Shown here: one piece after another, positions 26,699 to 35,258 of the stretch | How positions within the stretch are numbered: position 1 is the first letter of the stretch | Layout: every line of letters begins with the position of its first letter | Source: JAWPMV01 sp038527215 | GTDB lineage: Bacteria > Bacteroidota > Bacteroidia > J057 | Assembly: GCA_038527215.1 (NCBI GenBank) | Contig: JBCBGC010000004.1 | Coordinates: 1 to 64,000, forward strand | DNA: 64,000 nucleotides | Direction of reading: 5' to 3' | Program-made: the position numbers and the translations under genes | The notes under the pieces: model-generated | Told to the model about the DNA's origin: nothing | What the model saw: the letters and a program-made list of their open reading frames with translations, nothing else | The model's database searches: none

Positions 26699-26935
26699 TT
26701 ATACTTTTTCGCCGCGGGCTCTCATTTCCTTGAGTACCTGAGAAATGCCCTTCTTGGTGATTTCGCGGATGCCTTTGGCAGAAACCTTCAGGCTTACCCA
26801 ACGATCTTCCTCAGGAACGTAGAAACGCTTCTTTTGGAGATTGGGGTAGAACTTCCTTCTCACCTTGTTGTGCGCTTTAGAAACGTGGTTTCCGCTGATG
26901 GTGCGCTTTCCCGTTACTTGACAAACTCTGGCCAT
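26699..26935 (-). CDS. rpmB: 50S ribosomal protein L28
   Basis: A 78-aa basic protein with the L28 start ARVCQVTGKRTISGNHVSKAHNKVRRKF, VPEEDRWVSLKVSAKGIREI and C-terminal GISQVLKEM. It joins the large ribosomal subunit. In many Bacteroidota rpmB is followed by rpmG; here it is single, with its own terminator. It belongs to the zinc-independent type, with no CxxC motif. Confidence 0.96.
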   Translation of the reverse strand: MARVCQVTGKRTISGNHVSKAHNKVRRKFYPNLQKKRFYVPEEDRWVSLKVSAKGIREITKKGISQVLKEMRARGEKV

Positions 26936-27188
26936 TATCTTAATCCTTGAGAATTTACAATATTGAAAGCCTTTTTCAGGCGTTTGGGCTGCAAATATCT
27001 GGATTTATCCTGAAAAATCAAACGCTTAAGAAAGATAAAAACCTATTTTTCAAGCGGCCCCGGAATGGGTTCCCTCAAGATCTATCCAGCAGAGCGGCCA
27101 AAATTAAGCCTTTTATCCATTTTTACCCCATTTTCTCCTTCCTTACCGAGGCTAGCCCAAAGAAGTTTTCGGAAAAATGCGCCCTACC

Positions 27189-28925
27189 TTAGGGCTGATG
27201 TAAAATAAAAGCGCGGGCTTCTTCCAGGGTGCCATCCCGCTGCCCTGTAACCTCTTCCAGGTCTGGAGATATCGGTATGTCCGGTTGTACGCCCACCCCG
27301 TCATACATTTGCCCGTTGGGCTGAAAGGAGGCCATCCGGGAAAGAGAAACCTCAATCCCTGAGTGGGGAAGCTCGTAGGTTTTACTGAAGCCACTGCCGC
27401 CTCCGCTAGCGGTTCCCATCAAGGTAATGCCTGCTATTTCTCCCATGGCGGCCAGGAAGATGTCGGTGGCGCTGAAACAGAAAGCATCCATGAGGATTAC
27501 CACCGGCTTTTCATAAAGGAAAGGCACGGTCTCGGGCTGAGGACTAAGCACCAGATAATGCCAGGGGCTAAACTGCGCTTCATCAAATTGCCATTGCGGA
27601 CGGAAACTTTCCTTAAAGGTGGCAATAGCCTGTAAGGCTGTCGGGGCATACTTGCCACTTTTTTCAGGATACATAAATCTTCGGCTCAAATATCCCTCTT
27701 CAGGAAAGCTCGTATCCTCGGTCCGAAAAACGGCTGCATTCCCGACGATGGGTCCTTGATCCGGTTTGAGAAAATAAGGCGCCAGGGTCATGAGGGCTTT
27801 GCGGGAGCCGCCTCCATTGCCACGCACGTCAATGATCAGCCCTCGGGTATCTTTGAACCTAGCCATGCGTTCGGGCAACTTCTCCAGGCGAGGATCAGAA
27901 CCAGACATGGAAGGGAGCCGTAAGTAGCCGATGTTTTCTTCCAGCAGAGCATCTCCCGCTGGCAGTTGTGGAGGCCAGATGGGTTTTTCAGAAAGGGTGG
28001 TCTGAATTTCCTTGGTCTTGCCCTGATCGTTGCGCAAGCGGACCAGGAGTTGACTGCCTTGATCTGCCTCCCCCAGTTGCAGGAAAAACTGGATATAAGC
28101 AAGCAGTTCTACAGAGCGAAAGCGCACAAATTGGGGGGAACCGTCCGCTGTAAAACGGCGACTGAGCCTGAGCAGGCTGTCCACCGACAATCCATTGACG
28201 GCATCGAGATAAGGATACTGAGGATGTAGCAGTTTTGCCCCTTCGGCTGACAGACAGACCACCTGATTCTGATAGGCGCTCACGGCAAAGGGCAGAAAGC
28301 CCGGATCGAGCATACGGGAAAGTTTGCGGACCCGACTATGCCCATCTCCAAATTGAGCGATCACTTGTCCGACCTCCAGGGCGAGTTCCGTTCCCAGGCC
28401 TCCTTCCTTCCATTGCTGACTGATCTCGGAGAGTTGGGCGGCATAAGGCACCCCTTTCAAATCAGCGTAGCTGTAGGCAGAGGCGATGGTTTGTGTAAGA
28501 AAGGCCAGGTCTTCTTCCACCTCTTTCCGGCTGAGCGTTTTGAGCAGTACTTTATCTTTGTTATAGCGCCATACCAGCAGCCGGTTTGCTTCGGTCATCT
28601 TGGCTAAGACCCGCTTTTCCTGCCCTTCCTGCTCCAGGACCAGATTGACCTGCAGACCTGGGAAGTGGCCCATTTCGCTCATCACCTGCACCAAATCCTC
28701 TGAAAATCGCTTCTTCCATTTTGCCCCGTAGGCATCCTGACAAAAGCGGACCATTTCCGCGGCTTTGATGTCGTCGATTTGGCGTAGGGCATACCATTGA
28801 TCCTCGTATTGGACCTGCGGGTGATCTTCCTGCCAATCCACCGCGGTGAAAGGAGAGAGCTGGGCATAGCTTAAGGCTTCGCATCCCAGAAAAGCCGTGA
28901 GGCATAATAATCTGAAGAATTTCAT
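27189..28925 (-). CDS. secreted S41-family (tricorn-like) peptidase
   Basis: 578 aa with a signal peptide (ends near SYAQ). The C-terminal half is an S41 protease domain: GYLRLPSM, IIDVRGNGGGS, the nucleophile region FCFSATDIF and IAGITLMGTASGGGSG. The Lys that completes the Ser-Lys dyad in CtpA-type enzymes (GEKTFGKG) is replaced by ASGGG, which fits the tricorn-like branch with a Ser-His-type arrangement. No PDZ domain was obvious. It acts in the periplasm or outside. The AraC-type regulator gene lies upstream on the same strand after a 136-bp gap. Confidence 0.85.
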   Translation of the reverse strand: MKFFRLLCLTAFLGCEALSYAQLSPFTAVDWQEDHPQVQYEDQWYALRQIDDIKAAEMVRFCQDAYGAKWKKRFSEDLVQVMSEMGHFPGLQVNLVLEQEGQEKRVLAKMTEANRLLVWRYNKDKVLLKTLSRKEVEEDLAFLTQTIASAYSYADLKGVPYAAQLSEISQQWKEGGLGTELALEVGQVIAQFGDGHSRVRKLSRMLDPGFLPFAVSAYQNQVVCLSAEGAKLLHPQYPYLDAVNGLSVDSLLRLSRRFTADGSPQFVRFRSVELLAYIQFFLQLGEADQGSQLLVRLRNDQGKTKEIQTTLSEKPIWPPQLPAGDALLEENIGYLRLPSMSGSDPRLEKLPERMARFKDTRGLIIDVRGNGGGSRKALMTLAPYFLKPDQGPIVGNAAVFRTEDTSFPEEGYLSRRFMYPEKSGKYAPTALQAIATFKESFRPQWQFDEAQFSPWHYLVLSPQPETVPFLYEKPVVILMDAFCFSATDIFLAAMGEIAGITLMGTASGGGSGFSKTYELPHSGIEVSLSRMASFQPNGQMYDGVGVQPDIPISPDLEEVTGQRDGTLEEARAFILHQP

Positions 28926-29061
28926 GTGAGTTTTTTAATGGTTGACCCCAAGCAGCACAAAATCCAGGTGCCGGTCGTCCAGCCCGATAAAGTAACACGT
29001 CCTGATCTCTCGGCTACGCCTTGCCGGAAAAGTCGGACGCCCGAAAAAATAGCCGGAGAAG

Positions 29062-30189
29062 CTACGAGGGGGCTTTTCGATAGGCAGAGGGAGTTTGGCC
29101 CGTGAGCTTTTTAAAGGTGGCATTAAAGGCCGCTTTGGAATTAAATCCCGCGTCCAGGGCCAAACTCAAAATGGTCAGATGGTGGTTGGCTGGGTCTTTC
29201 AAGGCTTTTTTTACCGCTTCCACCCGGTATCGGTTGACAAATTCAAAGAAATGCTGTCCTTCCTGCTCGTTGATAACCTGAGAGAGATGGTGCATGGAGA
29301 CGCCCAGCACTTCAGCCAGATCGCTTAAACTTAGTTTAGGATTGAGATAGGCCTTTTCCTCTACCATATAAACTTTGAGTTGGTGGGCTAAATCCGAGGC
29401 CTTATCCGGTGCCAGACCGGATTTTTCATACTTTTCAGATACAGTGGGCATGGTTTCGACCAGTTGGTTTCTTTCAGGATCATGACTTGGATAAATCCGG
29501 TCCTGGCGCAAGCCAAAGAATCCCAGCACCAGGACGAGCAAGGTAAGGCTGGGCTCGGCAAAATAGGACCGATTGATGCCATCATACAGGAAGAAATTCA
29601 TCAGGTAAGCAAAAGCCATCCAAAGCGCATAAAAGAGAAAGCCCCAGGCCAGGATTTTTAACCAGAGAAGGGCGACGGAGCTTTTTTCTGAAAAATAGGC
29701 GGAGATCCTTTTCTGATGAAGGCGCAGGTACCAAAGGCTCGCTAGGGCGAATCCCAGCGTGCTCAACCGTTGGAGGAAGTAAGCTCCCACATAGGCCCGG
29801 GGGAGATATTCATTGACAGATATAAAGGTCTTTTCCTCGGCAGATAGCAGGAAATAAGGGAAGAGCATGACGATGATGGCCAAGGCAGGCAGGAAATACA
29901 GGCCATGTACCCGCTTTAGGCGAAAGGAAGGTTGGGTCAAGGAAGCGATATAGAGAAAAAATAAAGGCGGCAAAAATGCGGGCAACAGCAACTTCACCCG
30001 CAATAAATGAGGCATTTGGGTGTGAAGAAAACCGGTAGTGCGTGCGTAAATCAGGTAGAGAAACAGCCCGGAGATCAGGAAAAAAGCCGTGAGCAGCAGG
30101 TCTCCGGTATGTTTTTTTCGCTTAGTTCCCAGCAGGATCATCAGATAAGCCGCATGGGAAAAACCGATGATGTAGAGGGCATGGACCAC
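29062..30189 (-). CDS. AraC-family regulator with 7TM N-terminal sensor
   Basis: 375 aa. About seven membrane helices fill residues 1-235, then a linker, then an AraC/XylS DNA-binding domain (about 265-372): LSLSDLAEVLGVSMHHLSQVINE (first HTH), ILSLALDAGFNSKAAFNATFKKLTGQTPSAYRK (second HTH). Such 7TM-AraC fusions are common in Bacteroidota and pass a membrane signal directly to DNA. The start codon lies 10 bp after the stop of the EEP gene, so both are probably one transcript. The target could be the S41 gene downstream, which is inference. Confidence 0.9.
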   Translation of the reverse strand: MVHALYIIGFSHAAYLMILLGTKRKKHTGDLLLTAFFLISGLFLYLIYARTTGFLHTQMPHLLRVKLLLPAFLPPLFFLYIASLTQPSFRLKRVHGLYFLPALAIIVMLFPYFLLSAEEKTFISVNEYLPRAYVGAYFLQRLSTLGFALASLWYLRLHQKRISAYFSEKSSVALLWLKILAWGFLFYALWMAFAYLMNFFLYDGINRSYFAEPSLTLLVLVLGFFGLRQDRIYPSHDPERNQLVETMPTVSEKYEKSGLAPDKASDLAHQLKVYMVEEKAYLNPKLSLSDLAEVLGVSMHHLSQVINEQEGQHFFEFVNRYRVEAVKKALKDPANHHLTILSLALDAGFNSKAAFNATFKKLTGQTPSAYRKAPS

Positions 30190-30199
30190 AGAAACCAGG

Positions 30200-31030
30200 T
30201 TATGGGGTGGTGAGCTGTACTGCTAAAAATACGGGTAAATGGTCAGAAATGCCGCGGGCCAGTTCCAATCGCTCACATGACCTCACAAAGTCTACGCGGC
30301 CTGCATCTAATCGCTGGCAGACATCTCGATCGAAGAAAATATTGTCAATGGGATAATTGAAGTATTCCGCCTGGCGGGTACACTTGCGCTTCAGGGTGGT
30401 AGGCACCTGGCTAATCGCCGGACGAAAGCCCATCCATTTAAGGGCATTCCATACTTCGTGCTCATCATCCAGGTTGAAGTCTCCGGCAATGAACACATAA
30501 TCACTGCCTAATCTTCGCTGGTATTGACTGAAAAACTGTATCTCTTCTTCGGGTTGCTGGTCGTGTTTGCGCGCATGGAAGTTGACCACGTAGAAGGGCT
30601 CGGGATGAGACTTTAAGCGAAATTTTCCAATGTAAGGCTCCCGAAAACAGGCTCGCGCCAGGTCCTGGTCGAGATAGGGGCTGCCCAGGTTTTGGATCAG
30701 GCTACTTTTCCAGATGAACGCATAGCGTTCGCTGATATAAGCAGAGGGGCTCTGGGTGGGGTTGCTGATGCGGTAGTCCCAGCGGTTGCCACTTCGGTTG
30801 AGCAGATCTGCCAGTTCGGCCACTTTTCGGGCTCCGGCGGGATCTTTGGCCACCACTTCCTGGATAGCAATCAGGTCGTATTGGCGCATGATTTTCACCA
30901 TCTCCTTGATTTCTGCCTCATCCTTTGAGCGACCCAGGTCCTGAATATTCCAGGTGAGTAGCTTGACGGTTTGAGCTGGAAGGGGGAGGATGAAGGAAAG
31001 GCAAAGGAACAGGAGCCAGGTTTTTTTCAT
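30200..31030 (-). CDS. endonuclease/exonuclease/phosphatase (DNase I-like) protein
   Basis: 276 aa from the ATG at 31030, where a signal peptide begins (MKKTWLLFLCLSFILPLPAQ); the frame continues to 31126 but without sense. EEP-fold motifs are complete: TWNIQDLG, AIQEV (metal Glu), NFHARK, GDFNL (Asp-x-Asn), YPIDNIFF and SDHLPV (final His). Mg2+-dependent phosphodiester hydrolase, exported, so probably an extracellular or periplasmic nuclease. Followed at 10 bp by the 7TM-AraC gene. Confidence 0.88.
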   Translation of the reverse strand: MKKTWLLFLCLSFILPLPAQTVKLLTWNIQDLGRSKDEAEIKEMVKIMRQYDLIAIQEVVAKDPAGARKVAELADLLNRSGNRWDYRISNPTQSPSAYISERYAFIWKSSLIQNLGSPYLDQDLARACFREPYIGKFRLKSHPEPFYVVNFHARKHDQQPEEEIQFFSQYQRRLGSDYVFIAGDFNLDDEHEVWNALKWMGFRPAISQVPTTLKRKCTRQAEYFNYPIDNIFFDRDVCQRLDAGRVDFVRSCERLELARGISDHLPVFLAVQLTTP

Positions 31031-31082
31031 ACCCATGAAAATAGGCAGGCAAGGCATGTTCTCAAAATTTCTAACCGTGCCT

Positions 31083-31123
31083 CTTCCGAAAAAAAGAAAC
31101 CACCCAGCTGGAGACTGGGTGGC
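31083..31123 (-). terminator. intrinsic terminator after DUF1761 gene
   Basis: On the minus strand CCACCCAG pairs with CTGGGTGG (7-nt loop) followed by TTTCTTTTTTTC. Confidence 0.85.
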
Positions 31124-31150
31124 CATTGAAATGGTGGAGGATCAATGTAT

Positions 31151-31564
31151 TTATTGCCAGGCACCTAAAATCGCACCCATCATTGTCAGAAAGAGAATTT
31201 GGTAGCCTCCATCAATCAGCCAGAGCTTCATAGACTTGCGCTGGTACAGCATGTTGATGGCCATAGAAGTACCCACAAAGACTGCTCCGATGAAGAGTCC
31301 ACGCATCAGGCCTTCCTGCCAACCCATGCTGGTTTCTCCGCCTTGAATGAGCACGGCCATCCCCAGAGACATGATGATCATCATGATAAAAGAGGTGCCA
31401 AAGATTTTGCCCATGTTGCCTTCCTGCAGATACTCATCCGTGAATCCAAGCTCGGCTTGCCAGGCTTTACCAAATAAAAGGGGACTGTACCATGCGGCAC
31501 CCAAACCAAAAGCTGCCAGGGCGGCTACGCCCGCAGCGAGATAATTAATGTTTCCGAAATCCAT
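31151..31564 (-). CDS. DUF1761-family membrane protein
   Basis: 137 aa, four membrane helices. The start NYLAAGVAALAAFGLGAAWYSPLLFGKAW and the Gly-rich FIGAVFVGTSMAINMLYQ are typical of DUF1761. Function unknown for the family. Own terminator directly downstream; single gene. Confidence 0.85.
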   Translation of the reverse strand: MDFGNINYLAAGVAALAAFGLGAAWYSPLLFGKAWQAELGFTDEYLQEGNMGKIFGTSFIMMIIMSLGMAVLIQGGETSMGWQEGLMRGLFIGAVFVGTSMAINMLYQRKSMKLWLIDGGYQILFLTMMGAILGAWQ

Positions 31565-31771
31565 AAGTAGTAGGTATTTGTTTTGAAGTAGTGAATCGTA
31601 GGTTTGGCGATGGAGAAAAGATCGCCTTGAGGGTTGGTTTGAGCCAGAATATACAGATTATTTACAAATCTCGGAAATTGTGAGAAGTGAAATGGTGGTA
31701 AAACGTTGATTGGGAGACAAAAGCCAGCTTCCTGGTTTTGCCTCCTTCTAAAAATATCGCTACTTGCCGGC

Positions 31772-32011
31772 ATGGAAGAACTCGTCGAATATACCCGCTC
31801 CCAACTGGCTCTCCGCAACGGCTCGGAGAAAGAAGAGATTTGGGTAGCCTACAAAGGCATCATCTACGATGTGAGCTTTAGCCGCCACTGGCGAAAGGGG
31901 GTCCATTACAGCCACTGGTCCGGTCAGGACCTGACGGACGAGTTAGCTGATGCTCCCCACAATGAAGCCGTGTTTAAGCGCTGTAAAGTGGTCGGGAGGT
32001 TGAAATCATAA
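31772..32011 (+). CDS. cytochrome b5-like haem/steroid-binding protein
   Basis: A 79-aa protein matching the small cytochrome b5 domain of bacterial haem/steroid-binding proteins: YTRSQLALRNG, EIWVAYKGIIYDVSFSRHWRKGVHYSHWSGQDLTDEL…APH. His residues in HYSHWSGQDLT and APHNE could act as axial haem ligands. No signal peptide from ATG 31772; the longer frame (31706) has a hydrophobic extension that is probably untranslated. Redox partner unknown. Confidence 0.8.
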   Translation: MEELVEYTRSQLALRNGSEKEEIWVAYKGIIYDVSFSRHWRKGVHYSHWSGQDLTDELADAPHNEAVFKRCKVVGRLKS

Positions 32012-32021
32012 CAGCCTTATC

Positions 32022-32222
32022 CTACCACCAGGTAGCAAAGCTGAAAAGGGCTTCCCATATCCCTAACAGGATAGAACCTACCCCCATAAAAAGTTGGCCG
32101 AACAGATGGGTGATCCCTTCAAAAAGGGAAAATTCGAAGGTCCCCAGCACTGGCTGGAGAAATAGAGCCTGAATGAAAGCCAGGGCAAGGTAGCCGAAGT
32201 AGAAAGCGGAACGAACCCACAT
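32022..32222 (-). CDS. small membrane protein
   Basis: 66 aa from the ATG at 32222 (MWVRSAFYFGYLALAFIQ…), two hydrophobic segments with an FSLFEGITHLFGQ link. The frame stays open back to 32423, but that stretch crosses the terminator of the next gene and a family B repeat, so the longer form is unlikely. No family recognised. Confidence 0.45.
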   Translation of the reverse strand: MWVRSAFYFGYLALAFIQALFLQPVLGTFEFSLFEGITHLFGQLFMGVGSILLGIWEALFSFATWW

Positions 32223-32320
32223 AAACAAAAGGGGATTAAGATTACTGGAAGGTCTTTTTTCCCTTAGTACATCCCCTGCCGAATAGGTTAATGATTCGCA
32301 ACAAAATCCTGCATAGAAAA

Positions 32321-32345
32321 GGGGCAGACCCACCGGTCTGCCCTG
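32321..32345 (-). terminator. intrinsic terminator for the M43 protease gene
   Basis: On the minus strand GGGCAGACC pairs with GGTCTGCCC (GGTG loop), then CTTTTC. It lies past the family B repeat, so the repeat is transcribed as part of the 3' UTR. Confidence 0.75.
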
Positions 32346-32352
32346 AAGTTTC

Positions 32353-32526
32353 TTCGCGTCCTTTACGTGCAGTTGCAGGTAAAGGAACCCGGACTCTCGG
32401 GATGATTTTCCCCGGATAGTCATCCGGGGTGCCGCATAGACCGGCTGGAAGCCAGTGTTACGGTCTCACTTCTCACAGCGAAGCGGTCTCACCTCTCTCA
32501 GTCCCGATTTATCGGGACGGTCTCTC
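32353..32526. repeat. dispersed repeat family B, single copy
   Basis: It starts with TTCGCGTCCTTTACGTGCAG and contains hairpin CCCCGGAT/ATCCGGGG (32410-32429), the shared ACCGGCTGGAAGCCAGTG core and hairpin GTCCCGAT/ATCGGGAC (32501-32518). The copy at 35086-35258 has the same order of modules. It occupies the space between the protease stop codon and its terminator. Confidence 0.85.
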
Positions 32527-32529
32527 CCT

Positions 32530-34566
32530 TTATTGGACGGTGATTTTTCGGCTTATGAGCCTATCTGCTAATTGGACGCGCACGATATAAACCCCCGCGC
32601 TAAAGTTTTCTCCTAACTCCAGTTTTTGTTTCAAGTAAGATGAATTCATTTCATACACTTGGGTGAAGACCTGTTTCCCCAAAAGATCCAGGATTTGCAC
32701 TTCAAGAGTGCCAGGAGCATCTGTAATCTCCAGGAAAAGCTCAGCGGAGGCAACTGGAACTGGATAAAGGGAAAGGGAACCTGCCGCTTGGCCACTTACG
32801 CAGGAAGAGAAATTTGAACTTGAGACTCGTCCCCCTTGGGAAACCGAAGCAGTGGTGGTGTAAGTGGAAACAAGTTGAGAGAGGTTCTGGAATTCCCAGA
32901 ATCCCTCGCTGTTCGCCATGGTACTGGCAAGATATTTTCCTTGGCAAGGCGCTCCTGCACATGCATCGGTCACATTTTCAAACAGGTCGACTCTTGCTCC
33001 TGGTATAGCTGTCCCTGAAATGCTTTCTCCACCAACTTGAGCAATAACCGGAGGAGCGGGTAGGTCCTTGACTTGGTCAGGGCTAGCATTTTCGAAATCG
33101 ATAGGTGAAAATTCTGTGCATAAAATGGAGCTTTCTGATAATTCTATCGCTGAGGAACCTTCTTTATACCTCAAGCCGTAGCGGTTCCCTTCCAGTTGGC
33201 AGCCGACCATCCTACCCGTTCCGTCTTCAAGCAGGACTGCGGTATGAGCGGCATTGATATGGATGGCCTGTAGCAAGAAATCACTTGCTCCATCCATCAC
33301 ATGGATAGCCCCTTGGCTAAATCGGTACTGACTAGCTGGTACATGCTCCTCAATGTGAATTTCGCGTATTTCAATTTGATTCCCCATCACCCGGAACAAG
33401 GAGCCATTATCTCCTGCAACTTGGTCTGCATCAATTACCATGGGGGTATTCCGCTGCAGGTTAAAGCCTTCCAGGACTGTACTATCATCCATGAAAGGAG
33501 GAAGGGCGAAATCTACTTTTATGGATGAGGCGTTTACTTGGAATCGGATCGTATCAGGACCGGGGCGACGATTGGCACAAGCCATTGCTGACCTGAGCGT
33601 ACCTGGTCCAAAATCTTCTGCTGAGGTGACGGTCAAACAAGCAGAGGGGGAAGGATCGGCGCAGATTTGATCATCATTAAGGACCAGATTAAGTCTGAGG
33701 AATTCCATGGCAAACCGCATCCTGGCGGACTGCTCAACTGAGAAGAAGTCATGGCATTGCTTTGGGGCATACGACATGATATTTCTGGGATCTGGTTGGT
33801 AGGGATCCCCATTTACATCCGTGCTTGTACCGATATATAGGCAACTGCTGTCCACCATGTCAGTTAAGAGATTAGGATCTGCGGGTGTATCACAAATTAA
33901 GTCCCCTGCTTCTCCACAGTTGGACCCATCTACTTTTTCATCTGTGGTTCCAAAGTTGGTTCGTCCGTGGGTATGGAAGAGGTTGAAATAATGGCCTAAT
34001 TCATGAGCAAGGGTGGAACCATTCAGCATGCAATGCCTGGAAATGAATACGCCTTCTTTAGGAGCATCAGGGAAATAGGCATATCCACAAATGCTAAGAT
34101 TGTTAATCGTGAATACAGAGTCCGGAACAAATACGTTGAGCACTTTGGGCTTTTTATAAAGAAAAGCCTCTGCTTCGTCGGTGTTCTCCTGAAAGTCTGC
34201 TAATGCAGCGGAGGCAATGTAGCTAGGTTCACACATTTCAAACCTCATATTCGCAGGAGCAAACCTGATGTTGACCACGTCCAGCGCGCTTTGCAATTCC
34301 ATCCTGCTAAGCCCTCCCGTCCCGTCGCTATTCGTAAATTGAATAAAATGAACCCTGATTACATCGGGTGTGCGACTTTGCCAGTCCGATTGCTGATAGC
34401 GTTCGAAATTACTTTGGTAAGGAGCCCAAAAAACATCGTAGGAAGGAGAAACCTCCGTCCCGCATGGCAGAGATTGTGCCCCCACTGAAGAGGGGAAGAA
34501 AAAGAGTAAGCCTGCTAAAATGATACATACTAGCAGGCTGGAAGGACAATACTTAGGGTAATTCAT
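32530..34566 (-). CDS. secreted M43-type metalloprotease with T9SS sorting domain
   Basis: 678 aa with a signal peptide. The zinc site HELGHYFNLFHTHG (His188, Glu189, His192, His198) followed by a Met-turn in NIMSYAP marks an M43 (pappalysin/cytophagalysin) metzincin. The middle part (about 310-500) has repeated short strands like a beta-helix or CSLREA-type domain (LRSAMACANRRPGPDTIRF). The last 80 aa are a T9SS sorting domain (LSLYPVPVAS, GVYIVRVQ), with YPVP in place of YPNP. Extracellular proteolysis is expected. Confidence 0.9.
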   Translation of the reverse strand: MNYPKYCPSSLLVCIILAGLLFFFPSSVGAQSLPCGTEVSPSYDVFWAPYQSNFERYQQSDWQSRTPDVIRVHFIQFTNSDGTGGLSRMELQSALDVVNIRFAPANMRFEMCEPSYIASAALADFQENTDEAEAFLYKKPKVLNVFVPDSVFTINNLSICGYAYFPDAPKEGVFISRHCMLNGSTLAHELGHYFNLFHTHGRTNFGTTDEKVDGSNCGEAGDLICDTPADPNLLTDMVDSSCLYIGTSTDVNGDPYQPDPRNIMSYAPKQCHDFFSVEQSARMRFAMEFLRLNLVLNDDQICADPSPSACLTVTSAEDFGPGTLRSAMACANRRPGPDTIRFQVNASSIKVDFALPPFMDDSTVLEGFNLQRNTPMVIDADQVAGDNGSLFRVMGNQIEIREIHIEEHVPASQYRFSQGAIHVMDGASDFLLQAIHINAAHTAVLLEDGTGRMVGCQLEGNRYGLRYKEGSSAIELSESSILCTEFSPIDFENASPDQVKDLPAPPVIAQVGGESISGTAIPGARVDLFENVTDACAGAPCQGKYLASTMANSEGFWEFQNLSQLVSTYTTTASVSQGGRVSSSNFSSCVSGQAAGSLSLYPVPVASAELFLEITDAPGTLEVQILDLLGKQVFTQVYEMNSSYLKQKLELGENFSAGVYIVRVQLADRLISRKITVQ

Positions 34567-34774
34567 TTAAAGGGATTTGTATAGGTAAATCGAGATAGTG
34601 TATTCCCTATTTACCTTAGTACCCGTTTAGGGATACATATCATTACTCCTGCTGACGAAAGTTTATTTTTTTGTCTCATCCAAGAAGGCCCTAGGCTAAA
34701 TAGGCCTGCCAAGCACCTTTTTGCCTTGCGGATAATCCTCCTATTTCAGGATGAATGAAATGAGTACAAGATCT
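34567..34774. other. gene-free stretch upstream of the M43 protease gene
   Basis: Part of a 692-bp gene-free interval (34567-35258). This part holds no gene I can support; it should contain the minus-strand promoter of the protease gene, but I found no clear TAnnTTTG. The rest of the interval is filled by the repeats listed next. Confidence 0.5.
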
Positions 34775-34965
34775 GGAAAATGACTTATCTGGGTCATAGA
34801 TCCCGACATGTTCATCGTCGGGGGTCTCTTGCTACCTACACCTCCCCTCATGCAGATTACCTTGTAGAGAATGGTACCAAAGCGAGAGACCTCCGACGAT
34901 AGAAATGTCGGAGGCCTCGACCCGGATAGCTTACCTCCTTGCAGTCGGAAGAGCTTCCTGGGGGA
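34775..34965. repeat. palindromic element family A, long-arm copy
   Basis: A long imperfect palindrome. The outer parts match window positions 1-150. Both inner arms carry an extra segment (…CCGACATG…CGTCGGGGGTCTC against GAGACCTCCGACG…TGTCGG) absent from the copies at 60736-61170. The centre (about 34830-34895, CTACCTACACC…GGTACCAAAGC) is the inverted form of the centre in those copies. The open frame across it (34741-35055) is a by-product. Confidence 0.75.
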
Positions 34966-34979
34966 CAGGAATATGGAAG

Positions 34980-35056
34980 AAAAATGGCCCTTTCCTATCC
35001 GTCTCAAAAAATTCCTAAAAAGAAATGAGCCATCCCAAAATTCAGGATGACTCATG
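34980..35056. repeat. 77-nt repeat block with terminator (second copy)
   Basis: Near-identical to 187-263. It lies between the family A palindrome and the family B repeat, downstream of eno. Confidence 0.8.
35026..35056 (-). terminator. intrinsic terminator of eno
   Basis: On the minus strand ATGAGTCATCC / GGATGGCTCAT with a 9-nt loop, then TTTCTTTTT. It lies about 200 bp beyond the eno stop, inside the 77-nt block, and leaves the family B repeat in the eno 3' UTR. Confidence 0.7.
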
Positions 35057-35085
35057 TAGGCTTATCATTTTTCAATTCGCGTCCT

Positions 35086-35258
35086 TTACGTGCAGTTCCC
35101 AGCTGCGGGTACCCGGATTCTCGGGGATGATTCTCCCCGGATGGTCATCCGGGGTTCCGCATAGACCGGCTGGAAGCCAATGTTACGGTCTCACTTCCCA
35201 CAGCGAAGCGGTCTCACCTCTCTCAGTCCCGATTTATCGGGACGATCTCAGAACGGTC
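35086..35258. repeat. dispersed repeat family B, single copy after eno
   Basis: Same module order as 32353-32526: TTCGCGTCCTTTACGTGCAG, hairpin CCCCGGAT/ATCCGGGG (35135-35154), ACCGGCTGGAAGCCA and hairpin GTCCCGAT/ATCGGGAC (35226-35243). Its last element (GGTCTCA) abuts the eno stop codon. Confidence 0.85.

Noticed and set aside
28926..29061. Short frames between the AraC and S41 genes (28935-29123)
   Set aside because: They extend from the antisense or alternative frames of neighbours and lack start signals.
34741..35055. 104-codon minus-strand frame
   Set aside because: It runs through the family A palindrome and the 77-nt terminator block, both repeated elsewhere without keeping the frame.
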